Positions 1 to 8,447 are shown, counted from the first letter of the stretch. The stretch: 41,326 nt of DNA from Xanthomarina sp. F1114 (GCF_026410255.1 NZ_JAPMLL010000020.1:1-41326); one strand, 5' to 3'. Translations and numbers: made by a program. The notes: generated by a model from the sequence alone, not told the origin.

Positions 1-272
1 AACTCACAACAGATAACTCACAACATACAACTCACAACAGATACCTCACAACAGATAACTCACAACAGATAACTCACAACAGATAACTCACAACAGATAA
101 CTCACAACAGATAACTCACAACAGATAACTCACAACATACAACTCACAACATACAACTCATAACATACACATCCCTCATACCTAATACCCAACCTCTAAC
201 AACTCACCACTAACAACTAACCACTCACAACTCACCACTCACAACTCACAACTCACAACTCACCACTAACCC
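1..272. repeat. Heptamer tandem array downstream of the ABC-F gene
   Basis: Positions 1-168 are twelve 14-bp units, each made of two 7-mers (mainly AACTCAC + AACAGAT, with AACATAC variants). From 175 to 272 fourteen further 7-mers follow in one register (CTCACAA, CTCACCA, CTAACAA and similar). The last unit, CTAACCC, contains the complement of the ABC-F stop codon, so the array runs directly into the gene end. It probably continues left of the window. It is the same class of array as those at 5502, 10932, 11475, 28331 and 35226, but with different words. Confidence 0.9.
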
Positions 273-2125
273 TCCATCTTCGCACTCAACTCAAACCACC
301 TCATTTCTTTCTCATCAATCTCGTCCATTACTTTTTGAAGTTTTTCTGAGAGTTTTGCTATGTCATCAGGCGTGAGACTTTGGTCGTGAAACTTTTCTTC
401 TAATTCCTTTTTATCAAACTCTAAAGAATTTAATTTGCTTTCCAGATTATTATACTCTTTCTGTTCGTTATAAGACAGGGTAGATTTGCTTTCTTTTTTC
501 CATTGTTTCTTCTCTTTCTTAGATTCTGTAGTAGCTTCTTGAGCTACACTGTCTTCATAGGTTCTAAAGTCGGAATAGTTTCCTGGGAAGTCCTCAATAA
601 CTCCTTGTCCTCTAAACACAAATAAATGGTCCACCACCTTATCCATAAAATACCGGTCGTGAGACACCACAATCAAGCAGCCCGGAAAATCTAATAAAAA
701 GCTTTCTAAGACATTTAGGGTTACAATATCTAAATCGTTCGTAGGTTCATCTAGGATTAAAAAGTTAGGGTTCTGAATTAACACCGTGCATAAATACAGA
801 CGTTTGCGTTCCCCACCACTTAGTTTTTCAACAAAATCGTATTGTTTTTTACGGTCAAATAAAAAGCGCTCTAACAATTGCTGTGCACTAATTTGTCGGC
901 CTTTCTTTAAGGGAATAAACTCACCAAATTCTTTAATAACATCAATCACTTTTTGCTCTGGTTTTACCTGAATCCCTGCCTGAGTATAATACCCAAACTT
1001 GACCGTTTCTCCTAAAACTATTTTCCCAGAATCTGGTTGTTGGGTTTGTGTAATTAAGTTTAAGAACGTCGATTTCCCTGTACCGTTTTTACCAATAATG
1101 CCTAAACGTTCACCTCTTTGGAAATTATAATCAAAGCCATCTAAAATGGTTAAATCTTTATAAGCCTTAGACACCTTATGTAGCTCTAGAATTTTACTCC
1201 CCATGCGTTCCATGTTTAATTCTAACTGAACCTCATGGTCGTTTCGGCGTTGCTGTGCTTTGTGTTTTATATGATGGAAGTCGTCAATTCTGGATTTGGA
1301 CTTTGTAGTTCTGGCTTTAGGCTGCTTACGCATCCAATCCAGTTCTTTTTTAAAGAGTTGTTTCGTTTTCCCAAGCTCTATGGCTTCATTTTCTATCCGA
1401 GCTTCTTTCTTCTCTAGGTAATACGAGTAGTTCCCTTTATAAGTATAGAGTTGTCCTTGATCTAATTCAATTATTTCATTACAAACACGCTCCAGGAAAT
1501 ACCTGTCGTGCGTCACCATAAACAAAGTCATTTGTTCTTTAGCAAAGAACGCTTCCAGCCACTCAATCATTTCTAAATCTAAATGGTTGGTTGGCTCGTC
1601 TAAAATAAGCAGATCGGGTTTTTTAAGTAAGGCAATGGCCAGAGCCAGTCTTTTTTTCTGTCCCCCAGATAGGGTGCTTACTTTCTGACTGAGGTTCTCT
1701 AATTTTAGCTGAAATAAAATCTGCTTATACTGAGTTTCAAAAACCCATGCTTCATGGATTTCCATCTGCTCAAAAGCTTTCTGATAAGCTTCAGCATCTT
1801 CCGGATTTTCTAAAGCTTTTTCGTAGTTTTTAATAACATCTAAAATGGGATTCTTAGTGTCAAAAATGGCAGCTTCAACGGTTAAGTCGTTGTTAATATC
1901 TGGTTCCTGAGATAGAAAGGCCACCTGGATGTCTTTTCTATAAATAATATTCCCAGAATCGGGGGTGTCTTTCCCCGATAGCATATTTAAAATGGACGTT
2001 TTTCCAGTCCCGTTTTTAGCTACAAAGGCTATTTTCTGATCCTTATGGATACTAAAAGAAAGATCTTGGAAGAGGTTTAGCTCTCCGTAAGATTTCGAAA
2101 TATTTTCAACTGTTAGATAATTCAA
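266..2125 (-). CDS. ABC-F family ATP-binding protein (Uup-like)
   Basis: A soluble ATPase with two ABC domains and no membrane segment, which is the ABC-F (Uup/EttA/antibiotic-resistance ABC-F) layout; such proteins act on the ribosome rather than in transport. Walker A motifs AKNGTGKTS near residue 36 and GKNGTGKST near 343, signatures LSGGQKKR and LSGGERKR, and Walker B LILDEPTNHLD and LILDEPTNDLD are all intact. A charged C-terminal coiled coil (about the last 80 residues, rich in K and E) resembles the Uup tail. I chose TTG at 2125, giving MNYLTVENISKSYG; a longer TTG start at 2164 adds 13 residues that do not look like the family. The gene is divergent from the polysaccharide operon and probably unrelated housekeeping. 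Exact subfamily is inferred from the coiled-coil tail. Confidence 0.93.
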   Translation of the reverse strand: MNYLTVENISKSYGELNLFQDLSFSIHKDQKIAFVAKNGTGKTSILNMLSGKDTPDSGNIIYRKDIQVAFLSQEPDINNDLTVEAAIFDTKNPILDVIKNYEKALENPEDAEAYQKAFEQMEIHEAWVFETQYKQILFQLKLENLSQKVSTLSGGQKKRLALAIALLKKPDLLILDEPTNHLDLEMIEWLEAFFAKEQMTLFMVTHDRYFLERVCNEIIELDQGQLYTYKGNYSYYLEKKEARIENEAIELGKTKQLFKKELDWMRKQPKARTTKSKSRIDDFHHIKHKAQQRRNDHEVQLELNMERMGSKILELHKVSKAYKDLTILDGFDYNFQRGERLGIIGKNGTGKSTFLNLITQTQQPDSGKIVLGETVKFGYYTQAGIQVKPEQKVIDVIKEFGEFIPLKKGRQISAQQLLERFLFDRKKQYDFVEKLSGGERKRLYLCTVLIQNPNFLILDEPTNDLDIVTLNVLESFLLDFPGCLIVVSHDRYFMDKVVDHLFVFRGQGVIEDFPGNYSDFRTYEDSVAQEATTESKKEKKQWKKESKSTLSYNEQKEYNNLESKLNSLEFDKKELEEKFHDQSLTPDDIAKLSEKLQKVMDEIDEKEMRWFELSAKMEG

Positions 2126-2181
2126 AAGAGCTATGTTTTCTGCAAATAAACGTATAAAAACCAAAATTAACTACATTAGTT

Positions 2182-2210
2182 TTGATATTCCTATCGAAAA
2201 GTTATATTTG
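2182..2210 (+). promoter_or_regulatory. Predicted Bacteroidota-type promoter of the export operon
   Basis: TATATTTG at 2203-2210 matches the Bacteroidota -7 consensus TAnnTTTG exactly, and a TTG lies 18 bp upstream at 2182-2184, matching the -33 element. Transcription would start a few bases before the wza-like ATG at 2232. It is the best promoter match in the window and sits at the head of the unidirectional gene run. Confidence 0.6.
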
Positions 2211-2231
2211 TGAATAACTATTTAAGTCCTC

Positions 2232-3026
2232 ATGAAGAAACCTTTTGTTCTTGTGTGTTTTATTATTTGCATCAGTTTTATGTCTTGTATTCCAAACAAG
2301 GAATTGGTGTATTTACAAAACCAGGAAACAGCCATGGATACGACCCAGGTAATTACTGAGAAACAAAAACCTTATCGCGTTCAAATAAATGATATTTTAA
2401 ATATCCGTGTCAAGTCTATGGATCAAAAAAATGTCCAGATATTCAACCCGGTGGGGGAAGAGAATTTAAATGCTGATGGGGATCAAAGAGCTTATTTTGA
2501 TGGTTTTACGGTAGACCTGCACGGGAATATTAGAATCCCTGTTCTTGGGGAGATTAATGTCTTAGGTTATACCACCGAAGAATTGGAACAAATGCTGGAG
2601 AAAAAACTACTGGAAAAAGAATTTAAAGAAACGGCTAATATTTTTGTGTCTGTAAAACTAACGGGAATTCGGTTTACAGTAAATGGCGAAGTAGGTTCCA
2701 CAGGAACGCAAACCTTGTATCAGGCACGGGTTAATATTTTTGAGGCCCTGGCAAATGCTGGAGATATTGAAATAACAGGAAACCGGAAAGATGTTTTAAT
2801 TATCAGGCAGTATCCGCAAGGACAGCAAATTCATCATGTTAATTTATTAGATGCTGCTGTTATGCAATCGCCTTATTATTATATTCAACCCAACGATATT
2901 ATTTATGTCAAGCCTTTAAAACAAAAGTCTTGGGGTACTGGAACCACGGGAATGCAAACATTGGCTACCATTATTACAGCCTTGTCTTTAGTAACTACCA
3001 CGCTCTTGTTAATAGATAAAATTTAG
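2232..3026 (+). CDS. Wza-like polysaccharide export lipoprotein
   Basis: Outer-membrane polysaccharide export protein, 264 aa. The N-terminus is a lipoprotein signal peptide with the modified Cys at residue 19 (SFMSC). The poly-export domain follows at about residues 45-135 (YRVQINDILNIRV is its typical opening), then an SLBB-type domain at about 145-230 (FTVNGEVGSTGTQTL). A hydrophobic C-terminal segment (about 240-260) ends the protein, as in Bacteroidota homologues, which are shorter than E. coli Wza. Two bases separate it from the Wzc-like gene, so the two are cotranscribed and probably form one trans-envelope export complex. Confidence 0.93.
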   Translation: MKKPFVLVCFIICISFMSCIPNKELVYLQNQETAMDTTQVITEKQKPYRVQINDILNIRVKSMDQKNVQIFNPVGEENLNADGDQRAYFDGFTVDLHGNIRIPVLGEINVLGYTTEELEQMLEKKLLEKEFKETANIFVSVKLTGIRFTVNGEVGSTGTQTLYQARVNIFEALANAGDIEITGNRKDVLIIRQYPQGQQIHHVNLLDAAVMQSPYYYIQPNDIIYVKPLKQKSWGTGTTGMQTLATIITALSLVTTTLLLIDKI

Positions 3027-3028
3027 CC

Positions 3029-5503
3029 ATGGCAGAATACGAATACGACGATGTAGAGCAGAGCGAAGGTGGGAGTATCAACTTCGATTTTAAAGGGTAT
3101 TTATTTAAAGTATTAAACCTCTGGAAGTTTGTTTTGGCATGCATTGGGGTGGCGCTTATTATAGCCTATCTCATTAATGTTAGAAAGCAAAACGTCTATA
3201 AATTAGACTCTTTGATTTCCGTTGAAAACGATCAAAATCCTTTTTTTACAGCAAATACCAGCATATCTTTTAACTGGGGAGGGGTGTCTGGAAAAATGGG
3301 AAAAACCATTACTACCCTGCAAACCCGTACACATAATGAGAAGGTTGTAGATTCCTTAAAATCTTATATGAACTATTTTGTAGAGGGAAAATATCGCAAA
3401 ATAGATGTCTATACAGATGCGCCTTTTATTTTTGAGCTGGATAAATCCAAACCACAAGTATTGGGACAGTTTATCGGGATTCGCTTCTTGTCTAGCAACA
3501 GCTTTGAGGTCTTTACAGAGTTTAGTTCAGAAAGAGGTTCTGGTCAGCGTTACGATACCAAAGAGCGTCTCCCCGTAGATCTTCCTGTGGGTACCTTTAC
3601 AAAAGAATATCAAATAGGTCAAAAAATAGATTTACCCTTCTTTCAGGGTGTGGTCCAATTAAGAAACGACCGACCTATTAAACCGGGGGTGGAGTTTTTT
3701 ATGCAGTTCAGTAATTTCGATGGCATTGTAAATGGCTATAAGCATGGTATTGGAGTCAAGCCTTATAGCAACGCTTCGGCTTCTGTTTTGGTTTTATCTC
3801 TAGCTGGGAATAACAAGAAGAAAATAGTAGATTATTTAAATACCACAGCTGTTATTTTAAGTGAAACGGAATTGGAACGTAAAAACTTATACGCTACCAA
3901 TACCATCAAGTTTATAGACAGTAGTCTGGCTGCTGTTAATACCAACTTAAAAGATTTTGGAGAGGAGATGAATACCTTCCGAAAGCAAAATAAAGTCTTT
4001 GATGTATCTACAGAAATGACCGAGGTTTCCAACAAACTTCGGGAATTAGAATCTCAAAAGGAGGTCGAGCAATCCAAATTGGATTATTTAGATGCTCTAG
4101 AAACCTATTTACGCACTAAAACGGACTATACAGGCATTGCAGCTCCCAGCTCCGTGGGGATTGAGGAGTCGAATATTATGACTTCCGTATCAAAAATTAC
4201 GAGCCTGGCCATTGAGCGTCAGAGTTTGGAATATACCACCAGAGAGAATTCAGATATTTTTAAAGATATAGACAGACGTATTGACGCCGAAAAGAATGTG
4301 CTTTTGGAAACGATAGCAGCTACAAAAAGCACCATTCGCACGCTAATGAATACCCTGCAGCGTAATATGGCTATCTCTGAAGCTAAATTAAGCGACTTGC
4401 CAGAGAACCAGCAGGAGTTTTTAAAGATTCAGCGTAAGTTAGATATCTCTCAAGAGGCCTATAACTTATATATGGATAAACGCAGTGAGGCTGCCATTGT
4501 AAAAGCGGCTAATATTTCGGATATCAGTATTATAGACGAAGCTAAAGATATTGGGGGTGGCTTGATAGGGCCTAATAAGTCCTTAAATTATATGATGGGA
4601 CTCATGCTGGGATTCTTTATTCCTATGTTCCTTATTTTTGTCATCTTTCTGCTGGATCATACCATTCATGGGTCCGATGAGGTGGTGCGTCTTTCAAAAA
4701 TTCCTATTATCGGACTTATTGGAAAATACCGTTACCACAACAATCTGGTTGTTTTCGAAAAACCGAAGTCGGCCGTAGCAGAATCCTTTCGTTCCATTCG
4801 TTCCAGTTTGCAGTTTGTACTTAATAAAACACCCCGGGAAGGCGGAAGAACCATTCTGGTAACCTCTTCAGTATCAGGAGAAGGTAAGACATTTTGTTCC
4901 ATTAATACGGCCACGGTATATGCGCTAAGTGGAAAAAAAACAATACTTTTGGGACTGGATTTACGGAAACCTAAGATTTTTGACGATTTCGGACTGTCTA
5001 ACGACAATGGAATGGTAAACTATTTAATTGGCGAGAAGCCTTTTGAAGAAGTGAAATATGCTACTCACATCGAAAATTTAGATGTGGCCTCAGCAGGACC
5101 TATTCCTCCAAACCCGTCCGAATTATTAATGAGTCCGTTGTTGACAGAGCTTATTGAAAAACTGCGTCAGGAATATGATATTATTGTATTAGATACACCA
5201 CCTTTAGGTTTGGTGACTGATGCTTTGGAACTGGTAAAATATGCAGATACCTCTATATTTATGATTCGTTTGGACTATACCAAAAAGGGCATGTTACAAC
5301 TTATTAATGCGAAGTATCGCGGAGGGGAAGTTAAAAATATTCATTTTATACTAAACTTCTATAAGCATAAAACCAATCATAATTACGGCTATGGTTATGG
5401 CTACGGATATGGCTATGGTTACGGCGTGTATGGAAATGCCTATCATGAAGATGGAAAACAAACCTGGCTAAAGAAAATTAAGGCCTTTTTGAGGAAGATA
5501 TAG
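3029..5503 (+). CDS. Wzc-like polysaccharide co-polymerase and tyrosine autokinase
   Basis: Inner-membrane chain-length regulator fused to a BY-kinase, 824 aa. The first membrane segment is at about residues 31-50, the second at about 522-546, with a long periplasmic coiled-coil region between. The cytoplasmic kinase has Walker A SVSGEGKT (about 614-621), Walker A' LLGLDLRKPK and Walker B IIVLDTPP (about 718-725). The C-terminus (about 785-805) has nine tyrosines in a Tyr-Gly run, the expected autophosphorylation cluster. The kinase is expected to cycle phosphorylation during export with the preceding Wza-like protein. The stop codon TAG overlaps the first unit of the heptamer array that follows. 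Confidence 0.95.
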   Translation: MAEYEYDDVEQSEGGSINFDFKGYLFKVLNLWKFVLACIGVALIIAYLINVRKQNVYKLDSLISVENDQNPFFTANTSISFNWGGVSGKMGKTITTLQTRTHNEKVVDSLKSYMNYFVEGKYRKIDVYTDAPFIFELDKSKPQVLGQFIGIRFLSSNSFEVFTEFSSERGSGQRYDTKERLPVDLPVGTFTKEYQIGQKIDLPFFQGVVQLRNDRPIKPGVEFFMQFSNFDGIVNGYKHGIGVKPYSNASASVLVLSLAGNNKKKIVDYLNTTAVILSETELERKNLYATNTIKFIDSSLAAVNTNLKDFGEEMNTFRKQNKVFDVSTEMTEVSNKLRELESQKEVEQSKLDYLDALETYLRTKTDYTGIAAPSSVGIEESNIMTSVSKITSLAIERQSLEYTTRENSDIFKDIDRRIDAEKNVLLETIAATKSTIRTLMNTLQRNMAISEAKLSDLPENQQEFLKIQRKLDISQEAYNLYMDKRSEAAIVKAANISDISIIDEAKDIGGGLIGPNKSLNYMMGLMLGFFIPMFLIFVIFLLDHTIHGSDEVVRLSKIPIIGLIGKYRYHNNLVVFEKPKSAVAESFRSIRSSLQFVLNKTPREGGRTILVTSSVSGEGKTFCSINTATVYALSGKKTILLGLDLRKPKIFDDFGLSNDNGMVNYLIGEKPFEEVKYATHIENLDVASAGPIPPNPSELLMSPLLTELIEKLRQEYDIIVLDTPPLGLVTDALELVKYADTSIFMIRLDYTKKGMLQLINAKYRGGEVKNIHFILNFYKHKTNHNYGYGYGYGYGYGYGVYGNAYHEDGKQTWLKKIKAFLRKI

Positions 5504-5557
5504 GTGTTAGGTATGAGGTGTGAGGTGTTAGGTATGAGGTATGAGGTATGAGGTATG
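5502..5557. repeat. Heptamer array (AGGTATG words) at the Wzc-like stop codon
   Basis: Eight consecutive 7-mers in one register (AGGTGTT, AGGTATG, AGGTGTG). The first overlaps the TAG stop of the upstream gene and the last merges into the first copy of the 59-bp repeat. A second short run of the same words lies at about 5733-5768. Confidence 0.88.
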
Positions 5558-5827
5558 AGAAGCCAGTTGGAAGCTCTGCGAAAATCTGCGTCATCTGCGG
5601 GAAATTGATAGGTATGAGAAGCCCGTTGGAAGCTCTGCGAGAATCTGCGTCATCTGCGGGAAATTGAGAGGTTTGAGAAGCCGGTTGAAAGCTCTGCGAA
5701 AATCTGCGTCATCTGCGGGAAATTGATAGGTTTGAGGAATTAGGGATGAGGTATGAGGTATGAGGTATGAGAAGCCCGTTGGAAGCTCTGCGAGAATCTG
5801 CGTCATCTGCGGGGAATTGATAGACAT
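5557..5827. repeat. 59-bp direct repeat, four copies
   Basis: Units begin at 5557, 5616 and 5675 (exact 59-bp spacing) and at 5769 after a 35-bp heptamer insert. Each contains GAAGCTCTGCG, then AATCTGCGTCATCTGCGGG, then AATTGA. Copies differ at a few positions (GCCAG/GCCCG/GCCGG; GCGAAAA/GCGAGAA). With the AT-rich stretch 5828-5964 this fills the 461-bp gap before the tviB-like gene; I see no gene in it. Confidence 0.9.
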
Positions 5828-5964
5828 GAGGTTAATTGAAAACCTTTATCAATATTACTAGCATACTAGTGCTTTTATCTAGTAAAAATTAACAGTATAT
5901 ACCTGTCGGAGTATTTTGCGAAGGCGGGAGAAACATTAAAAAAATAATAATTACCAATTATCAT

Positions 5965-7251
5965 ATGAATTATAAAATCACCATTGTAGGACTGGGCTAT
6001 GTAGGCTTACCTTTAGCCGTAGAGTTTGCAAAAAAATATCCTGTTGTTGGCTTTGATGTTAACGCCAGACGTATTTCAGAATTACAAGCTGGAAAAGATA
6101 GAACCTTAGAAGTGTCAGATAACTTATTACAAGAGGTACTTGCTTTAAGTCCTTCCAATAATAACGGACTTTATGTAAGTGATCAATTAGATGCTATTGA
6201 AGATTCCAATATTTATATCATTACGGTTCCAACACCAACAGACGAACTCAATAAACCCATCTTTACGCCACTAGTTAAAGCAAGTGAAAGTATTGGGAAG
6301 GTTTTAAAACCTAAAGACATTGTTATCTACGAGTCTACCGTATATCCAGGAGTTACCGAAGATATTTGTGTGCCTATTCTAGAAGAAGTTTCCGGACTTA
6401 AGTTCAATACAGACTTCTATGCAGGCTATTCTCCAGAACGTATTAATCCGGGAGATAAGAAGCATACGGTGACAAAAATATTAAAAGTAACATCAGGTTC
6501 TACCCCAGAAATAGCTGTGGAAGTAGATAATTTATACAAGTCTATTATTACGGCCGGTACCCATATGGCGCCGTCTATAAAAGTAGCTGAAGCCGCTAAG
6601 GTTATTGAAAACTCACAGCGTGATATCAATATTGCTTTTGTAAACGAGCTTTCTAAAATCTTCAGACTCTTAGACATTGATACTAAAGCTGTTTTAGAAG
6701 CTGCAGGCACCAAATGGAACTTTATTAATTTCACCCCAGGTTTAGTAGGTGGGCACTGTATTGGTGTCGATCCGTATTACTTAGCACAGAAAGCCATTGA
6801 ATCCGGATACAATCCAGAGATTATTTTGGCCGGGAGAAAGATGAACGATAGTATGGGGGCTTATGTGGCTACAGAAACCGTGAAAATGATGATTAAAAAG
6901 GGAGCGACTATCAAAGGCGCGAAAGTGCTGGTATTAGGAATTACCTTTAAAGAAAACTGTCCGGATATTAGAAACTCCAGAGTTATTGATATTATTAGAG
7001 AATTAGAAAGTTATAATGTGAATGTGGATGTCTTCGATCCTTGGGCGTCTTCCGAGGAAGTAAAAGAAGAATACGGTTTTGATTTGCTTTGCGATAAAAA
7101 AGAAGTGAGTCATAATTACGATGCGATTATTTTAGCAGTCAGTCACAACGAATTTATTGAGATAGATATCGAACGGTTAAAATCGCCAATAGGTGTTATT
7201 TTTGATGTGAAGTCGCTATTACCACGAGAAATGGTTGATGGGCGTTTGTAA
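5965..7251 (+). CDS. tviB: TviB-like UDP-GlcNAc/GalNAc 6-dehydrogenase
   Basis: NAD-dependent nucleotide-sugar dehydrogenase, 428 aa, oxidising C6 of a UDP-HexNAc to the uronic acid. The N-terminal Rossmann motif GLGYVGLPLAVEF is at residues 9-21. The catalytic cysteine is Cys265 in GLVGGHCIGVDPYY. The C-terminal UDP-binding domain contains FKENCPDIRNSRVIDI. Segments such as YESTVYPG and YSPERINPGDKKH match the Vi-antigen TviB/WbpA branch rather than UDP-glucose dehydrogenases. Together with the TviC-like epimerase at 8606 it should supply UDP-GalNAcA. The ATG lies behind a long repeat-filled gap, so it may have its own promoter. Confidence 0.93.
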   Translation: MNYKITIVGLGYVGLPLAVEFAKKYPVVGFDVNARRISELQAGKDRTLEVSDNLLQEVLALSPSNNNGLYVSDQLDAIEDSNIYIITVPTPTDELNKPIFTPLVKASESIGKVLKPKDIVIYESTVYPGVTEDICVPILEEVSGLKFNTDFYAGYSPERINPGDKKHTVTKILKVTSGSTPEIAVEVDNLYKSIITAGTHMAPSIKVAEAAKVIENSQRDINIAFVNELSKIFRLLDIDTKAVLEAAGTKWNFINFTPGLVGGHCIGVDPYYLAQKAIESGYNPEIILAGRKMNDSMGAYVATETVKMMIKKGATIKGAKVLVLGITFKENCPDIRNSRVIDIIRELESYNVNVDVFDPWASSEEVKEEYGFDLLCDKKEVSHNYDAIILAVSHNEFIEIDIERLKSPIGVIFDVKSLLPREMVDGRL

Positions 7252-7596
7252 TCCTCTAAATCCCCGAAAGGGGGCTTTACTGTTGCGGGGCCCCACCCAA
7301 GCGTCATTACGAGTCTATAATTAAGGCCGTCATTGCGAGTCGTCCCCACCCAAGCGTCATTGCGAGGGAGGTACGACCGTGGCAATCTGTTAAATGGAGC
7401 GCCGAATTAAATAAGTTATAACAATACCGGAAAAAGACAGGCTCGCTACTGTAGGAATACTAGAAGTGTCGGAATGAAATAACCTACAGATTGCCACGTC
7501 GTTCCTACGTCACTCCTCGCAATGACATCTAAACAGGGGGGCTCACAATGACAGGCTCATACTCTAATTAAAAACAATTCAAATAAAAGTCAAAGT
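7252..7596. repeat. Gap with CATTGCGAG-type inverted repeat
   Basis: A 35-base left arm (7356-7390, beginning GTCATTGCGAGG and ending GTGGCAATCTGT) pairs imperfectly with a right arm at 7486-7526 (ACAGATTGCCAC ... CTCGCAATGAC), with about 95 bp between. Two partial direct copies of the left end precede it at about 7292-7315 and 7328-7340. CATTGCGAG/GCAATCTG palindromes are a widespread class of dispersed bacterial repeats. A short CCCC/GGGG hairpin at about 7262-7275 follows the dehydrogenase stop. No coding sequence seen. Confidence 0.8.
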
Positions 7597-7854
7597 ATGA
7601 AGCCAGGTTTCACATACATACTCACAAGCAAAAACAACACCACCTTATATGTGGGAGTTACTTCTAACCTTGTGCTGCGTGTGAAACAACACAAAGAAAA
7701 ACACAACCCAAAATCGTTTACTGCAAGATATAATTTGGATAAACTCGTGTATTTTGAAGCTTATCACATGATTGGTGATGCCATAGGCAGAGAAAAACAA
7801 TTAAAAGCAGGACGTAGAGCACAAAAAGTGAATTTGATAGCGGGTTTGGAGTAG
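7597..7854 (+). CDS. GIY-YIG domain endonuclease-like small protein
   Basis: 85 aa, single GIY-YIG domain of the YhbQ/UPF0213 type. The motif appears as YILTSKNNTTLYVGVTSN (the GIY and YIG halves are YIL and YVG), followed by an Arg in the helix (LRVKQHK) and a Glu in AIGREKQLKAGRR. Family members in Bacteroidota usually end with a further NPEW-DL type segment; this one stops after NLIAGLE, so the C-terminus looks about 10 residues short. It is flanked by an inverted repeat on the left and a CAAAC/GTTTG-ended composite repeat on the right and has no obvious role in glycan synthesis. Activity is uncertain. Confidence 0.85.
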   Translation: MKPGFTYILTSKNNTTLYVGVTSNLVLRVKQHKEKHNPKSFTARYNLDKLVYFEAYHMIGDAIGREKQLKAGRRAQKVNLIAGLE

Positions 7855-7887
7855 AACTCCCTGCCTGTCCTGCAGGTATCGCTATTC

Positions 7888-8133
7888 TTCAAACTCCCCG
7901 TCCAGACTCCGTCTGTCCACCCCTCTTCAACTGAAGAGGGGAGCCATGCAGTTACTTTTTATAATACTTGAATAGTATTAATTATATTTTCTTTTTAATT
8001 ACACTTGAAAATAAGGTTTAGTCTTGCTATTTAAATATTGTAATAAGAATTCCAAAATGGCTCCTCCCTTTAGTTAAAGGGAGGTGGCTAGCACGACGAA
8101 AGGAAGGCTAGACGGAGGGTTTGCTTTTAAAAG
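7888..8133. mobile_element. Composite repeat element E1, CAAAC...GTTTG ends, with DUF559 remnant
   Basis: Begins CAAACTCCCCGTCC and ends GACGGAGGGTTTG, so its termini are inverted. The left unit carries a perfect 10-bp hairpin (CCCCTCTTCA/TGAAGAGGGG, 7920-7941) followed by GAGCCATGCAGTTAC. The right unit has a hairpin CCTCCCTTTA/TAAAGGGAGG at about 8063-8084. Between them lies the end of a DUF559-type gene. Related copies are at 8155, 40855 and 41072, with single units at 9658 and 26965. I see no clear target-site duplication. Mobility is inferred. Confidence 0.6.
7999..8058 (-). pseudogene. C-terminal remnant of a DUF559-type gene
   Basis: Reading the - strand from 8058 gives ILEFLLQYLNSKTKPYFQV followed by TAA at 7999. 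It resembles the end of the DUF559 fragment at the right edge of the window (VLKGIINLTPIFKFT) in both sequence character and distance to the repeat hairpin (58 versus 55 bp from stop codon to hairpin). The rest of the gene is absent. The short length limits certainty. Confidence 0.4.
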
Positions 8134-8154
8134 CTAATAGATTTATTTAGTTAT

Positions 8155-8447
8155 TGCAAACTCCCCGTCCAGACTCCGTCTGTCCATGCCCACGCGCCAG
8201 CTCGCCCCTTCGCTAAAATAGTCCACAGGACTATTTTTATACGCTCGGTCGTAACTAAAGAGGGGAGCCGTGCAGTTAACATCCATTTAACTACATATTT
8301 TAGAAAATAACAATCTAAGCTCCTCCCTTCAGATGAAGGGAGGTGGATCATCTGAACGCAGAGAAGATGAGACGGAGCCTGCCCGACTAGGTCATTCAGG
8401 CGGGCTTGCCCGAATGCCGAACAGACAGGGAGGCAGGCGGGGGTTTG
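8155..8447. mobile_element. Composite repeat element E2 with nested insertions
   Basis: Begins GCAAACTCCCCGTCC and ends GGGGGTTTG. Its middle (CATTTAACTACATA ... AACAATCTA) is shared with the element at 40855. Compared with E1, its left unit has about 65 extra bases (about 8189-8255) and its right unit about 68 extra bases between GACGGAG and GGTTTG (about 8384-8442). The right hairpin is CCTCCCTTCA/TGAAGGGAGG. With E1 it accounts for most of the 751-bp gap between 7854 and 8606; the remaining AT-rich bases before 8606 show no clear feature. Confidence 0.6.

Noticed and set aside
1-168. CRISPR array
   Set aside because: The 14-bp units are contiguous and lack spacers of regular length; no cas genes are present.
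5591-5827. Frame on the - strand over the 59-bp repeats
   Set aside because: Repetitive translation (FPQMTQILAELPTGF) produced by the 59-bp unit, in several phases; no gene features.
7143-7385. 80-codon frame on the - strand after the dehydrogenase
   Set aside because: Covers the end of a confident gene and the CATTGCGAG repeats; shadow frame.
7888-8447. Classical insertion sequence with transposase
   Set aside because: No transposase frame fits between the ends and no target-site duplication is evident; treated as a MITE-like or REP-like composite instead.
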